64,000 nucleotides of DNA, taken from Grimontia sedimenti. GTDB taxonomy: Bacteria > Pseudomonadota > Gammaproteobacteria > Enterobacterales > Vibrionaceae. Where the stretch lies: contig NZ_JAALDL010000003.1 of the NCBI RefSeq assembly GCF_011045095.1, positions 293,988 to 357,987 of the forward strand, read 5' to 3'. A program made the translations under genes and the position numbers. This document shows positions 27,951 to 36,573 of this stretch, in pieces. The notes beneath the pieces were generated by a model. It was not told the DNA's origin. It did not search any database and saw only the letters and a program-made list of their open reading frames with translations. Position 1 is the stretch's first letter. Each line of letters starts with the position of its first letter.

Positions 27951-28838
27951 TTAAATTTGGCGTTGACTTTCCGCAACCCGTGTCTTGAATTGCTTGGGCG
28001 CTTGGCCGGTATGTCTTTGAAAAAATCGAGAAAAATAGCCGGGATCTTTAAACCCAAGTTGGTAGCCAATCTCTTTGGCTGACAATTGAGTGAAAACTAG
28101 CAAGCGCTTTGCCTCATCCAGCAAATGTTCGTGAACAATGGCTAACGCTTGTTGACCTGCTGCGCGTTGGCACAAGCGGTTGAGTTGTCCTTGACTCAGT
28201 CCCAGCTCCTCAGCGTATTGACTGACCTGCCAGTGATCAGTGGCATGATCGTCAACTAAGCGGACAAACCGCTCGAACAAGACCGTTTTTCCATCAGCAT
28301 TTTCTTGAAGCTCACTGTGCTGCCGATGCCTTGCCAGCATGACAAAGACGATTTTCAGGTAAGCACCGATGATGGAAGCCTGCCCAATCTTTGGCGTGTG
28401 GAACTCTTCAAGCAACCGTTCACCCATTCTTGTGACTTCCCCTTCATCCGTGTCGACGCCCAGAGGAATGACCATCGGCTCTCTGAACAGCTGCGCGAGT
28501 CCCTGTCTTTCCGCATCGTTAAAAAGACTCAACATAAAGGGGTGACTAACGGAAACAATAAATCCGGTCACTCCAGGCTGATGGGCAAAGCCATGTACTT
28601 CTTTGGCGGGAATCGAGAGAACACAACGACCAGAGTATTCGTCGCTTTTTTCCCTAATTTGAGCATGCATCGAGCCTGACTCGAGGATCATCAACTGATG
28701 AAGATTGTCATGGCGGTGTGGATGAATTTCCCAGTTGTGCTTAGGCAAAGATTGCTCCAATCGAGCAATGTGCATGTAGTCCGGCGCAGTCTCGGGAAGC
28801 TCTTCGCCGTAGAGAAAATAGTGGGGAATATCGGCCAT
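27951..28838 (-). CDS. AraC-family regulator with cupin sensor domain
   Basis: This 295-residue protein has an N-terminal cupin-like ligand domain (HPHRHDNLHQLMILESGS near residues 39-56) and a C-terminal AraC DNA-binding domain (about 195-290) with YAEELGLSQGQLNRLCQRAAG and IGYQLGFKDPGYFSRFFQRHTGQAPKQF. It resembles PobR/PobC-like activators of aromatic-acid catabolism. It is divergent from the protocatechuate operon, separated by 119 bases, so it is the natural activator of that operon, with protocatechuate or a pathway intermediate as likely effector. Confidence 0.88.
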   Translation of the reverse strand: MADIPHYFLYGEELPETAPDYMHIARLEQSLPKHNWEIHPHRHDNLHQLMILESGSMHAQIREKSDEYSGRCVLSIPAKEVHGFAHQPGVTGFIVSVSHPFMLSLFNDAERQGLAQLFREPMVIPLGVDTDEGEVTRMGERLLEEFHTPKIGQASIIGAYLKIVFVMLARHRQHSELQENADGKTVLFERFVRLVDDHATDHWQVSQYAEELGLSQGQLNRLCQRAAGQQALAIVHEHLLDEAKRLLVFTQLSAKEIGYQLGFKDPGYFSRFFQRHTGQAPKQFKTRVAESQRQI

Positions 28839-28957
28839 TCAGTACAACCTCAGGAAAACGGAATGTTAAAAATGTACAACAAAATGTAAAGAAGTTGAAT
28901 TTATTGCGAGCGAAATCATGCCTATGCTGTTCGTAAAGCACACAAGGAAGGTGAGAG

Positions 28958-30019
28958 ATGCTGGCAGTTCCCTACATGCAAATGCGCGGTGGCAGTTCTA
29001 AAGGGCTATATTTTTTAGCCTCTAATCTGCCGAGAAATGAAGCATTACGTGATCAGGTTATTCTCGATGCCGTTGGTCGCGACGCCCGTCAGATAGACGG
29101 TTTGGGTGGCGGCCATCCGCTGACAAGTAAGGTCGCTGTTGTCTCTCCATCATCATCGCCCGATTGTGATGTCGACTATCTGTTTGTTCAGGTAGTCGTA
29201 GGAGAGAACCGGGTAGATACCTCTCCAAACTGCGGAAATATTCTCGCCGGTGTTGGTGCATTTGCTATCGAAAACGGACTGGTAGATGCACAAGACGGAA
29301 TCACTACTGTCCGCGTGAATATGGTCAACAGCGGAAACCGCTGTGACCTCGACGTACAGACGCCGAATCAAAAAGTGCAATACGAAGGTGATGCTGCGAT
29401 AGATGGCGTGCCGGGTACTGCGGCGCCTGTTATCTGCAACTACAAAGACATCGCAGGCTCTATTACTGGGAGCCTGCTTCCTACTGGAAATATCAAAGAT
29501 ACCTTCGATGGCGTAGAGGTCACCTGTATCGACAACGGTATGCCCGTTGTGTTGATGCGCGCTTCCGATCTCGGCGTATCGGGCTATGAATCAGCTGATG
29601 AGCTCAATGCTGATGAAACATTAAAAGCCAAAATTGAATCAATTCGCTTACAGACGGGTGAGGCAATGAATCTGGGTGATGTGACTGACAAAGTTGTCCC
29701 TAAGATGAGCCTGATTGCACCACCTGTAGACGGTGGGCATATCTGCTCACGCACCTTTATCCCAAGAGTCTGCCACACCGCAATAGGTGTTCTCGGTGCT
29801 GTGTCAGTAGCAACGGCTGCTGCCATGCCTGGAAACGTGGCTGAAGGCATTGCTGAAATCCCGGAAGGAGATGTGAAAACAATTTCTGTTGAACACCCCT
29901 CCGGCGAGTTTTCAATGACGCTAACGTTTGATGATCAAAACAACGTCACAAAAGCCGGGCTGCTGAGAACCGCAAGATTGCTCGCCAGAGGTGAGCTCTT
30001 TGTCCCTATCAACAAATAA
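28958..30019 (+). CDS. galD: 4-oxalomesaconate tautomerase
   Basis: This 353-residue protein belongs to the PrpF/GalD isomerases. It opens with the typical MQMRGGSSKGLYF and carries the cysteine-containing SPNCGNILAGVGAFAI near residue 90. In the 4,5-cleavage pathway GalD interconverts keto and enol forms of 4-oxalomesaconate so that the hydratase can act. It is the first gene of an eight-gene operon and is preceded by AAGGAGGT-like GGAAGG. PrpF (2-methylaconitate isomerase) is the alternative, excluded by context. Confidence 0.9.
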   Translation: MLAVPYMQMRGGSSKGLYFLASNLPRNEALRDQVILDAVGRDARQIDGLGGGHPLTSKVAVVSPSSSPDCDVDYLFVQVVVGENRVDTSPNCGNILAGVGAFAIENGLVDAQDGITTVRVNMVNSGNRCDLDVQTPNQKVQYEGDAAIDGVPGTAAPVICNYKDIAGSITGSLLPTGNIKDTFDGVEVTCIDNGMPVVLMRASDLGVSGYESADELNADETLKAKIESIRLQTGEAMNLGDVTDKVVPKMSLIAPPVDGGHICSRTFIPRVCHTAIGVLGAVSVATAAAMPGNVAEGIAEIPEGDVKTISVEHPSGEFSMTLTFDDQNNVTKAGLLRTARLLARGELFVPINK

Positions 30020-30042
30020 CAAAAACAATGAGGAGTCATGGA

Positions 30043-30915
30043 ATGACTAAGCCAAGCTGTATGCCACCAGATAACAATACGCGAACGCCGCACTTTGTGG
30101 CGCCACCAAACTCTTGTGATGCACATTGCCACGTGTTCGGTCCTCATGCGCAGTTCCCGTATGCGGAAACTGCGACCTACTGGCCGCCTGATGCAGGTAA
30201 AGATGCGCTGAAACGTGTTCACGACAAGCTGGGTATCGAGCGTGCAGTGCTGGTTCAGGCGAGCTGCCATGGCCGCGATAACCGCGCCATGATGGATGCG
30301 ATTGCATCAAGCAACGGCGCTTATCGCGGCGTTTGTATGGCGGATGACACCTTTACAGACAACGATTTTCAGGATCTGCATGAAGGCGGTGTTCGCGGCA
30401 TTCGCTTTAACTTTGTGACCCATTTGGGCGGAGCGCCAAACCTGGAAATGATGGCGAGAGTGCTTGAGCGTGTGAAGCAATACGGCTGGCACTTGGTCAT
30501 TCACGTAAACGCGGAAGACATCATCAAGTATGAAGATTTCTTCAACCGTATCGATATGACTATTGTGGTTGACCATATGGGACGCGTACCGACTTCCGAA
30601 GGTGTGGGTCAGCAGGCGTATCAGATTTTGCTTGAGTTTATGCGCCGCGAAAGCTGGTGGGTAAAAGTGTGTGGTTCTGAACGAATTGCAATGGCACCGC
30701 CGTTCTATGACGCCGTGCCATATGCCCAGGGCTTGGTGGAAGTGGCGCCAGACCGTGTGCTTTGGGGAACCGACTATCCGCACCCTAACATTAAAAAACA
30801 CATGCCTAACGATGCGGATTTGCTGGATCTCGTGCCCTTGATTGCGCGCGATGAAGCCACCCAGAAAAAGATTCTGGTGGATAACCCAGCAAGACTTTAC
30901 GGATTCGACGACTGA
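30043..30915 (+). CDS. ligI: 2-pyrone-4,6-dicarboxylate lactonase
   Basis: This 290-residue amidohydrolase-fold enzyme opens the pyrone ring of PDC to 4-oxalomesaconate. The CDAHCHVFG motif (about residues 26-34) holds the first two histidines, FVTHLGG and VVDHMGR follow, and WGTDYPHPN carries the catalytic aspartate. The start at 30043 is chosen because GAGGAG lies seven bases upstream; the longer frame from 30028 would begin inside that site. It follows galD by 23 bases. Confidence 0.92.
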   Translation: MTKPSCMPPDNNTRTPHFVAPPNSCDAHCHVFGPHAQFPYAETATYWPPDAGKDALKRVHDKLGIERAVLVQASCHGRDNRAMMDAIASSNGAYRGVCMADDTFTDNDFQDLHEGGVRGIRFNFVTHLGGAPNLEMMARVLERVKQYGWHLVIHVNAEDIIKYEDFFNRIDMTIVVDHMGRVPTSEGVGQQAYQILLEFMRRESWWVKVCGSERIAMAPPFYDAVPYAQGLVEVAPDRVLWGTDYPHPNIKKHMPNDADLLDLVPLIARDEATQKKILVDNPARLYGFDD

Positions 30916-30954
30916 TTGGCTTTGCCAGTCAAGGATGCAAGGAAGGACAGAAGT

Positions 30955-31665
30955 ATGTCTATGAGAACCATTCAAGGCGTAGCGGTTAAACACATAGAGC
31001 GCGCCGATGCCAAAGTGATTGAAGGTTTAGCGGCTTGTGGCAGTGCGACCGTACACGAAGCGCAGCAACGCACAGGTAACTTAAACCATGAGCTGCGCCC
31101 TATTTACAAAGGCGCGCAAATTGCGGGTAGTGCAGTCACCGTGCTGGCGCAACCGGGTGATAACTGGATGGTGCATGTCGCTATCGAGCTTTGTCAGCCA
31201 GGTGATGTATTGGTGATTGCTACTACGTCGCCTTGTACTGATGGTTATTTCGGTGACTTGCTGGCGACCTCGGCACAAGCGAGAGGTGTGCAAGGACTGA
31301 TCATTGATGCGGGTGTGCGTGATACCAAAGACCTGACGGAAATGAACTTCCCAGTGTGGTCAAAAGCGGTTTCCATCAAAGGTACTGTGAAAGCCACCTT
31401 GGGTTCCGTGAACGTCCCTGTGATTTGTGGCGATCAGCCAATTTATCCTGGTGACGTGATTGTGGCTGACGACGACGGTGTGTGTGTCGTACCGCGTAAA
31501 ACCGCAGAAACCGTATTGGAATCTGCTCAGGCACGCATGGAAAACGAAGAAACAAAACGCGGTATGTTGGCGCAAGGGATTCTTGGTCTGGACATGTACA
31601 ACATGCGCCCGAAATTAGAACAAGCGGGATTTCGCTACGTGGATAAGCTGGAGGATTTGGAATGA
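30955..31665 (+). CDS. ligK: 4-carboxy-4-hydroxy-2-oxoadipate aldolase
   Basis: This 236-residue protein is a RraA/HMG-aldolase family member. It splits 4-carboxy-4-hydroxy-2-oxoadipate into pyruvate and oxaloacetate, the last step of the pathway. The metal and substrate loop is seen in [27 protein letters not shown], containing the GxxGxxxxxxAxxxGxxGxxxDGxxRD-type signature. The ATG at 30955 has GGAAGGA in front. Its stop overlaps the ligJ start by four bases (ATGA). Confidence 0.92.
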   Translation: MSMRTIQGVAVKHIERADAKVIEGLAACGSATVHEAQQRTGNLNHELRPIYKGAQIAGSAVTVLAQPGDNWMVHVAIELCQPGDVLVIATTSPCTDGYFGDLLATSAQARGVQGLIIDAGVRDTKDLTEMNFPVWSKAVSIKGTVKATLGSVNVPVICGDQPIYPGDVIVADDDGVCVVPRKTAETVLESAQARMENEETKRGMLAQGILGLDMYNMRPKLEQAGFRYVDKLEDLE

Positions 31666-32711
31666 GCAAGGAACCGTTAATCATTGACTGTCACGGTCAC
31701 TACACCACCGCACCGGATGAGTTGGGCGAGTACCGTGAACAGCAAAAGAAAGAGCTCGCAATTGATCCTCTGTTTGACCACGTTAAAGGGATTGTGAACA
31801 TCTCTGATGACCAAATCCGCGACAGCCTTGAAGGCGCTCAGCTGAAGCTGCAAAACGATCGCGGCACGGATGTCACCATCTTCTCTCCGCGTGCAAGCTG
31901 GATGGGGCACCACATTGGTAACCAAACCACCAGTAAGTATTGGACGGAACATTGTAACGAGCTTATCTACCGTATTACGGAGCTTTATCCGCAAAACTTC
32001 ATTGGTGCTGCACAATTACCGCAATCACCAAACGCAGATATGACAGCCAGTGCTGCGGAGCTGGAACGCACCGTCAAAGAGTTTGGTTTCGTGGGTTGTA
32101 ACCTAAGCCCCGATCCATCAGGTGGCTACTGGACAGCACCGCCGCTGGACGACAAGTTTTATTACCCAATCTACGAAAAAATGTGTGAGTTGGAAGTGCC
32201 AGCAATGATCCACGTGAGTGGCTGTTGTCACCGCTGTTTCCACACCACGGGTTCACATTATCTGGGTGCAGACACCACGGCGTTCCAGCAGCTGATGATG
32301 TCGAAAACCCTGTTTAAAGACTTCCCTGATCTGAAGTTCATCATTCCACACGGTGGTGGTGCAGTGCCTTACCACTGGGGTCGATTCCGTGGTCTGTGCG
32401 ACATGATGAATCTGCCTTCACTGACAGAAATCATCGAAAACAACATCTACTTTGATACCTGTGTTTACCATCAGGAAGGTATCGATTTGCTGTTGGAAGT
32501 GGTGCCAATCGAAAACATCCTGTTTGCCTCTGAAATGATTGGTGCGGTGCGTGGTATTGACCCAATGACAGGGCATTACTTCGACGATACCAAGCGCTAC
32601 ATAGATGGTTCTAAGCTTAACGATGAAGACAAAGCCAAAGTCTTCAACGGCAACACCCGAGATGTGTTTGCTCGTCTGGATGACAGATTGAAAGAAGTAG
32701 GGTTGATCTGA
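31662..32711 (+). CDS. ligJ: 4-oxalomesaconate hydratase
   Basis: This 349-residue amidohydrolase-superfamily protein hydrates 4-oxalomesaconate to 4-carboxy-4-hydroxy-2-oxoadipate. The N-terminal [11 protein letters not shown] holds the metal-binding H-x-[21 protein letters not shown] is characteristic of LigJ/decarboxylase-like members, and [10 protein letters not shown] lies in the last strand. It is translationally coupled to ligK. The related alternative, an ACMSD-like decarboxylase, is unlikely given the surrounding genes. Confidence 0.92.
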   Translation: MSKEPLIIDCHGHYTTAPDELGEYREQQKKELAIDPLFDHVKGIVNISDDQIRDSLEGAQLKLQNDRGTDVTIFSPRASWMGHHIGNQTTSKYWTEHCNELIYRITELYPQNFIGAAQLPQSPNADMTASAAELERTVKEFGFVGCNLSPDPSGGYWTAPPLDDKFYYPIYEKMCELEVPAMIHVSGCCHRCFHTTGSHYLGADTTAFQQLMMSKTLFKDFPDLKFIIPHGGGAVPYHWGRFRGLCDMMNLPSLTEIIENNIYFDTCVYHQEGIDLLLEVVPIENILFASEMIGAVRGIDPMTGHYFDDTKRYIDGSKLNDEDKAKVFNGNTRDVFARLDDRLKEVGLI

Positions 32712-32718
32712 GGGGGAA

Positions 32719-33162
32719 ATGGAAATGCGTGAACACAGAGATTACGACGATATTCCCGGAACCTATGTCTTTGACGGTGAGAAGTCGAGAGCCGGGTATC
32801 ACCTCAACATGTTCTGCATGTCGCTGAACAAAGCTGAGAACCGAGACCAATTCCGTGAGAGCGAAGAAGCGTATATCGACAAGTTTCCGATGACTGCGGA
32901 GCAGCGTGAAGCCGTGTTGAAGCGCGATTGGCTAGGCATGCTGCGTCTTGGCGGCAATATCTATTACACCTTTAAAATCGCGATCTTTGATGGCATGACC
33001 ATGCAACATGCCGGCGCGGCAATGTCAGGCAATGGCATGACCTTCGAAGACTTCAAGCAGATGATGCTGAATGGCGGTCGTCCGATTGAAGGCAACCGCA
33101 GCAAAGCGGAATGGGCGGAGTATTACGCCAAGCCTGAGAACAAGGAGCAGTACGATGGGTAA
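32719..33162 (+). CDS. ligA: Protocatechuate 4,5-dioxygenase alpha subunit
   Basis: This 147-residue helical subunit caps the active site of the extradiol dioxygenase. Typical features are DIPGTYVFDGEKSRAGYHLNMFCMSL near the N terminus, cut by the subunit's central segment with KRDWLGMLRLGGNIYYTFKIA, and MQHAGAAMSGNGMTFEDFKQMML. AGGGGGAAATGG precedes the start; a second ATG lies two codons later. It overlaps ligB by eight bases. Confidence 0.93.
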   Translation: MEMREHRDYDDIPGTYVFDGEKSRAGYHLNMFCMSLNKAENRDQFRESEEAYIDKFPMTAEQREAVLKRDWLGMLRLGGNIYYTFKIAIFDGMTMQHAGAAMSGNGMTFEDFKQMMLNGGRPIEGNRSKAEWAEYYAKPENKEQYDG

Positions 33163-34039
33163 GATTGTTGGCGGTATAGGGACTTCGCATATCCCATCGA
33201 TAGGTGCAGCCATGGATAACGGCACCATGGTAGGCGAATACTGGCAGCGTTTCGTGAATGGCATTCAGCCAGTGCGTGATTGGATGGAAGAGGTGAAGCC
33301 AGACGTTTGCCTGATTGTTTACAACGACCATGCATCGGCGTTTTCGCTGGAATCTATTGCGACTTTTTCCATCGGCGTTGCACCGCAGTTTAACCCGGCA
33401 GATGAAGGCTATGGCCCGCGTCAGGTGCCAGTGTGTGAAGGTAACAGTGAGCTGGCTTGGCACATTGCCGAATCACTGATTTTGGATGAGTTCGACATGA
33501 CCATTGTGAACGAAATGGATGTCGACCACGGCCTCACCGTACCACTTTCCGTGGTTTACGGGCGACCAAAAGCCTGGCCTTGTCAGGTGATTCCGCTGGC
33601 GGTCAACGTGGTTCAGTATCCTCAGCCAACCGGAAACCGTTGTTACAACCTCGGTAAAGCTATTCGCAAAGCCGTGGAAAGCTTCCCGGCAGAAACCAAA
33701 GTCGCCATCTTCGGCACAGGGGGGTTATCTCACCAATTGCAGGGCGAACGTGCAGGTTTGATCAACGTCGAATATGACTGTAACTGGCTTGATCTGATGG
33801 TGAATGAACCGGAAGCAGCTAAGAAAGTCTCTCATACCGAATACCTGCGTGAAACGGGGTCTGAAGGCATCGAAGCAATTATGTGGCTGGTAATGCGCGG
33901 CGCGCTCGATGACAAGGTGGATGAAGTTTACCGATTCACCCATGCCCCGGTCTCAAACTCGCATTATGGTTTGACGATTTTAGAAAATGCGAGTGACAGG
34001 GTCACGGAAGGTACCATGTCAACAGAGCCAAACGTTTAA
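33155..34039 (+). CDS. ligB: Protocatechuate 4,5-dioxygenase beta subunit
   Basis: This 294-residue catalytic subunit carries the non-haem Fe(II) site that cleaves protocatechuate to 4-carboxy-2-hydroxymuconate 6-semialdehyde. His12 (IGTSHIPSIG) and His59 (YNDHASAF) are the expected metal histidines, and GTGGLSHQLQGE holds the conserved second-sphere histidine. The start at 33155 overlaps the ligA stop by eight bases; longer upstream readings are out of keeping with the family. Confidence 0.95.
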   Translation: MGKIVGGIGTSHIPSIGAAMDNGTMVGEYWQRFVNGIQPVRDWMEEVKPDVCLIVYNDHASAFSLESIATFSIGVAPQFNPADEGYGPRQVPVCEGNSELAWHIAESLILDEFDMTIVNEMDVDHGLTVPLSVVYGRPKAWPCQVIPLAVNVVQYPQPTGNRCYNLGKAIRKAVESFPAETKVAIFGTGGLSHQLQGERAGLINVEYDCNWLDLMVNEPEAAKKVSHTEYLRETGSEGIEAIMWLVMRGALDDKVDEVYRFTHAPVSNSHYGLTILENASDRVTEGTMSTEPNV

Positions 34040-34049
34040 GGAATAGACA

Positions 34050-34994
34050 ATGAAAATCATTATGGTGGGTGAAGGTGCTTTCGGTCATAAGCATCTGGAT
34101 GCGCTAAAGAACATTGACGATGTGGAGGTAGTGTCGATTGCCGGTGGTGTAGAGGAAAGCACCAAGGCAACGGCCGAAAAATATGGGATCGCGCACTGGA
34201 CATTGGACTTACAGGAAGCGCTGGCTCAACCGGGCGTTGAAGCGGCAATTATTACGTCGCCGACACCTATTCACGCCAGACAAGCCATCGAAGTAATGAA
34301 AGCGGGCAAGCACGTCATGGTAGAAATCCCGATGGCGGATTCTCTGGCTGATGCCCAAGCCGTGTGTGATGTTCAGAAAGAAACTGGATTGGTTGCTATG
34401 GCAGGTCATACGCGCCGTTTTAACCCAAGCCACCAATACCTGAACAAAAAGTTCCGTGCGGGTGAACTGAGCATCCAACAAATGGATGTGCAGACCTACT
34501 TCTTCCGTCGTAAAAACCTGAATGCTTTGGGTCAGCCGCGTAGCTGGACGGATCATCTGCTTTGGCACCACGCTTGCCACACGGTTGACCTGTTTGCTTA
34601 TCAAACCGGCGAAGAGATTGTAGATGTGATGGCCATGCAAGGGCCAAAACACCCAGAACTCGGTATTTCCATGGACATGAGCATCGGCATGAAAACCACG
34701 TCTGGCGCACTGTGTACGCTGTCGCTGTCGTTTAATAACGATGGCCCATTAGGTACTTTCTTCCGCTACATCTGTGATAACGGCACTTATATTGCTCGTT
34801 ATGACGACCTGGTTGACGGTAAAGAGAACCCGATTGATGTCAGCAAAGTGGATGTATCCATGAACGGTATCGAATTGCAGGATCGCGAGTTCATCGCTGC
34901 TATACGCGAAGGCCGCGAGCCGAATGCCAGTGTGAATCAGGCATTGATTGCCATGAAGGTGCTGGATCGCATCGAAAAAGCATTGGGTGAGTAA
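34050..34994 (+). CDS. ligC: 4-carboxy-2-hydroxymuconate-6-semialdehyde dehydrogenase
   Basis: This 314-residue Gfo/Idh/MocA-family enzyme oxidises the ring-cleavage hemiacetal to 2-pyrone-4,6-dicarboxylate with NADP. It has the N-terminal Rossmann motif VGEGAFGHKHLDAL and MVEIPMADSLADAQ in place of the usual EKP motif, a difference typical of LigC, then DHLLWHHACHTVDLFAYQTG. It follows ligB by ten bases. Confidence 0.93.
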   Translation: MKIIMVGEGAFGHKHLDALKNIDDVEVVSIAGGVEESTKATAEKYGIAHWTLDLQEALAQPGVEAAIITSPTPIHARQAIEVMKAGKHVMVEIPMADSLADAQAVCDVQKETGLVAMAGHTRRFNPSHQYLNKKFRAGELSIQQMDVQTYFFRRKNLNALGQPRSWTDHLLWHHACHTVDLFAYQTGEEIVDVMAMQGPKHPELGISMDMSIGMKTTSGALCTLSLSFNNDGPLGTFFRYICDNGTYIARYDDLVDGKENPIDVSKVDVSMNGIELQDREFIAAIREGREPNASVNQALIAMKVLDRIEKALGE

Positions 34995-35039
34995 CTCAAG
35001 CGACTACACAAAGAATAAGAAGCAGAAGGAATGACACCT

Positions 35040-36049
35040 ATGGAAAAGCGCAACATTGGCTCACTGGCGGTATCGCCGATTGGACTTGGTTGTATGAGCA
35101 TGTCTCATGGCTATGGCCCAAGCGACGAACCGACCTCCATCCAGTTGCTCAATGAAGCGCTCGACGCAGGTTATGACTTCCTCGACACCGCCACCATGTA
35201 TGGCGGCGGTAAAAACGAAGAACTGATCGCCAAGGCAGTGAAACATCGCCGCAGTGAGTACGTTCTTGCCAGCAAATGCGCGCTTTTTAAGAAAGACGGA
35301 AAACCCACCATTGATGGCAGACCGGAAACCATTCGCTCTCAGTGTGAGTCCAGCCTAAAGCGATTGGAAACCGATGTTATCGACCTGTACTACCTGCACC
35401 GACTCGATCCGAAAGTGCCCATAGAGGAGAGTGTCGGTGCATTGGCAGAACTGGTCAAAGAGGGGAAAATCCGCGAAATCGGGCTCTCTGAAGTTTCAAG
35501 CGATACATTGCGACGCGCACATTCGATCCATCCCATTGCGGCCGTGCAGTCGGAATATTCGCTTTGGACAAGATTGCCTGAACTTAAAATGCTCGATGTT
35601 TGTGAAAAACTTGGCACCACTTTTGTGCCATTCTCGCCGCTCGGTCGTCAATTCCTGACGGGGAAAGCCCAAGAAGCCCCGTTGTTGACCGACGGCGATA
35701 TTCGTACCAATAACGCAAGGCCGAGGTTTGAAGCTGACGCCTTTGCAAAAAACAGCGAATTGCTGAAACCACTGGCAGATGTCGCCAAGGAGCTGAACTG
35801 TTCACTGGCGCAACTCGCGCTGGCATGGGTGATTCATCAATCCAATCGTCAGGGCAAAAAACGTTAGTCCCGATCCCAGGTACCAAACACATCGAATACA
35901 TGCGGGAAAATATTGGCGCCCTCAACGTCACTATGACACCGGATGTTGTCTCGCACCTTTCTACGCTAATCCATGATGACCTTGTAGTGGGAGAGCGTTA
36001 TAGCGAAGGTCAGATGAAAGTGATGGATTCGGAACGAGATCGGGATTAA
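35040..36049 (+). pseudogene. Aldo/keto reductase split by a -1 frameshift at an A6 run
   Basis: The first frame (from ATG 35040, with AAGGA nine bases upstream) encodes an AKR barrel: LGCMSMSHGYG, DFLDTATMYGGGKNEE with the catalytic Asp/Tyr pair, ASKCALF, and LALAWVIHQ. It ends early at a TAG at 35865. The missing C-terminal part, TLVPIPGTKHIEYMRENIGAL, is read in the -1 frame to 36049. One extra A in the run at 35857-35862 would restore a protein of about 336 residues. Options are a pseudogene, a sequencing error or slippage. Its pathway role, perhaps side-product reduction, is unknown. Confidence 0.8.
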
Positions 36050-36080
36050 CACCTAACTATCAATCCCAAGCTATCCCTTT

Positions 36081-36117
36081 GCTCAGAGATAATCGTCATG
36101 CCTCTCTGGGCTTTTTT
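36081..36117 (+). terminator. Terminator of the protocatechuate operon
   Basis: GCTCAGAGA pairs with TCTCTGGGC (one G-U) around a 13-base loop and is followed by TTTTTT. Confidence 0.75.
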
Positions 36118-36168
36118 GCGTCTGCTGGTCTAGGATAAATGTTAAATATAACAATAAGGACGATATCT

Positions 36169-36507
36169 ATGGGAAGCGTAGCAACAGTGCCAGAAGAGAT
36201 GAAATTGAACGTGATTTGCCGATTGGAACCTGGTTGCTTAGGGCCAGAGGGCGCGAGCAAAATCGACGATTTCTGCCAATACATTCTGGATGAGATGAAT
36301 GCCTTGAACACCGGGTTTATCTCCCTTGCCGTGGTACCAAGAAACGACAAATCCTTACCAGAAATGCAGTTCAATATGTCAGGAAGAAAGCTGACCCGGG
36401 ATCAGGCTGGTAAGTACCTGCAAAAGTTCGACAAGAGCCTAGACGATTTTGAAGGCGAACTTGAAGGGAAGCTGGAAGTGCTGATTGATAAGTATATGGG
36501 GTATTAG
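36169..36507 (+). CDS. Small hypothetical protein
   Basis: This soluble 112-residue protein starts at ATG 36169, with AAGGA eight bases before it. It has a strand-rich N-terminal half (EMKLNVICRLEPGCLG), a central FISLAVVPRN, and a charged helical C terminus (YLQKFDKSLDDFEGELEGKLEVLIDKY). No family is recognised. It has its own terminator and is convergent with modF. Confidence 0.7.
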   Translation: MGSVATVPEEMKLNVICRLEPGCLGPEGASKIDDFCQYILDEMNALNTGFISLAVVPRNDKSLPEMQFNMSGRKLTRDQAGKYLQKFDKSLDDFEGELEGKLEVLIDKYMGY

Positions 36508-36550
36508 AGCAGATAAACGGATATACCCAAACAAGCTGATTTGAAAGATA

Positions 36551-36573
36551 GGCCGCAGATGCGGCCTTTTTTA
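36551..36573 (+). terminator. Rho-independent terminator
   Basis: GGCCGCA-GA-TGCGGCC is followed by TTTTTT, 44 bases after the small gene and touching the modF stop. Confidence 0.85.

Noticed and set aside
35031-35867. First aldo/keto reductase frame taken as a complete short protein
   Set aside because: It lacks the NADP-binding PGT-x-x-x-x-x-x-x-EN segment, which is intact in the adjacent frame, so the gene is called interrupted.
22343-36117. Catabolic region as a mobile genomic island
   Set aside because: No integrase, flanking direct repeats or insertion sequences are visible, and the only tRNA in the window is 18 kb away.
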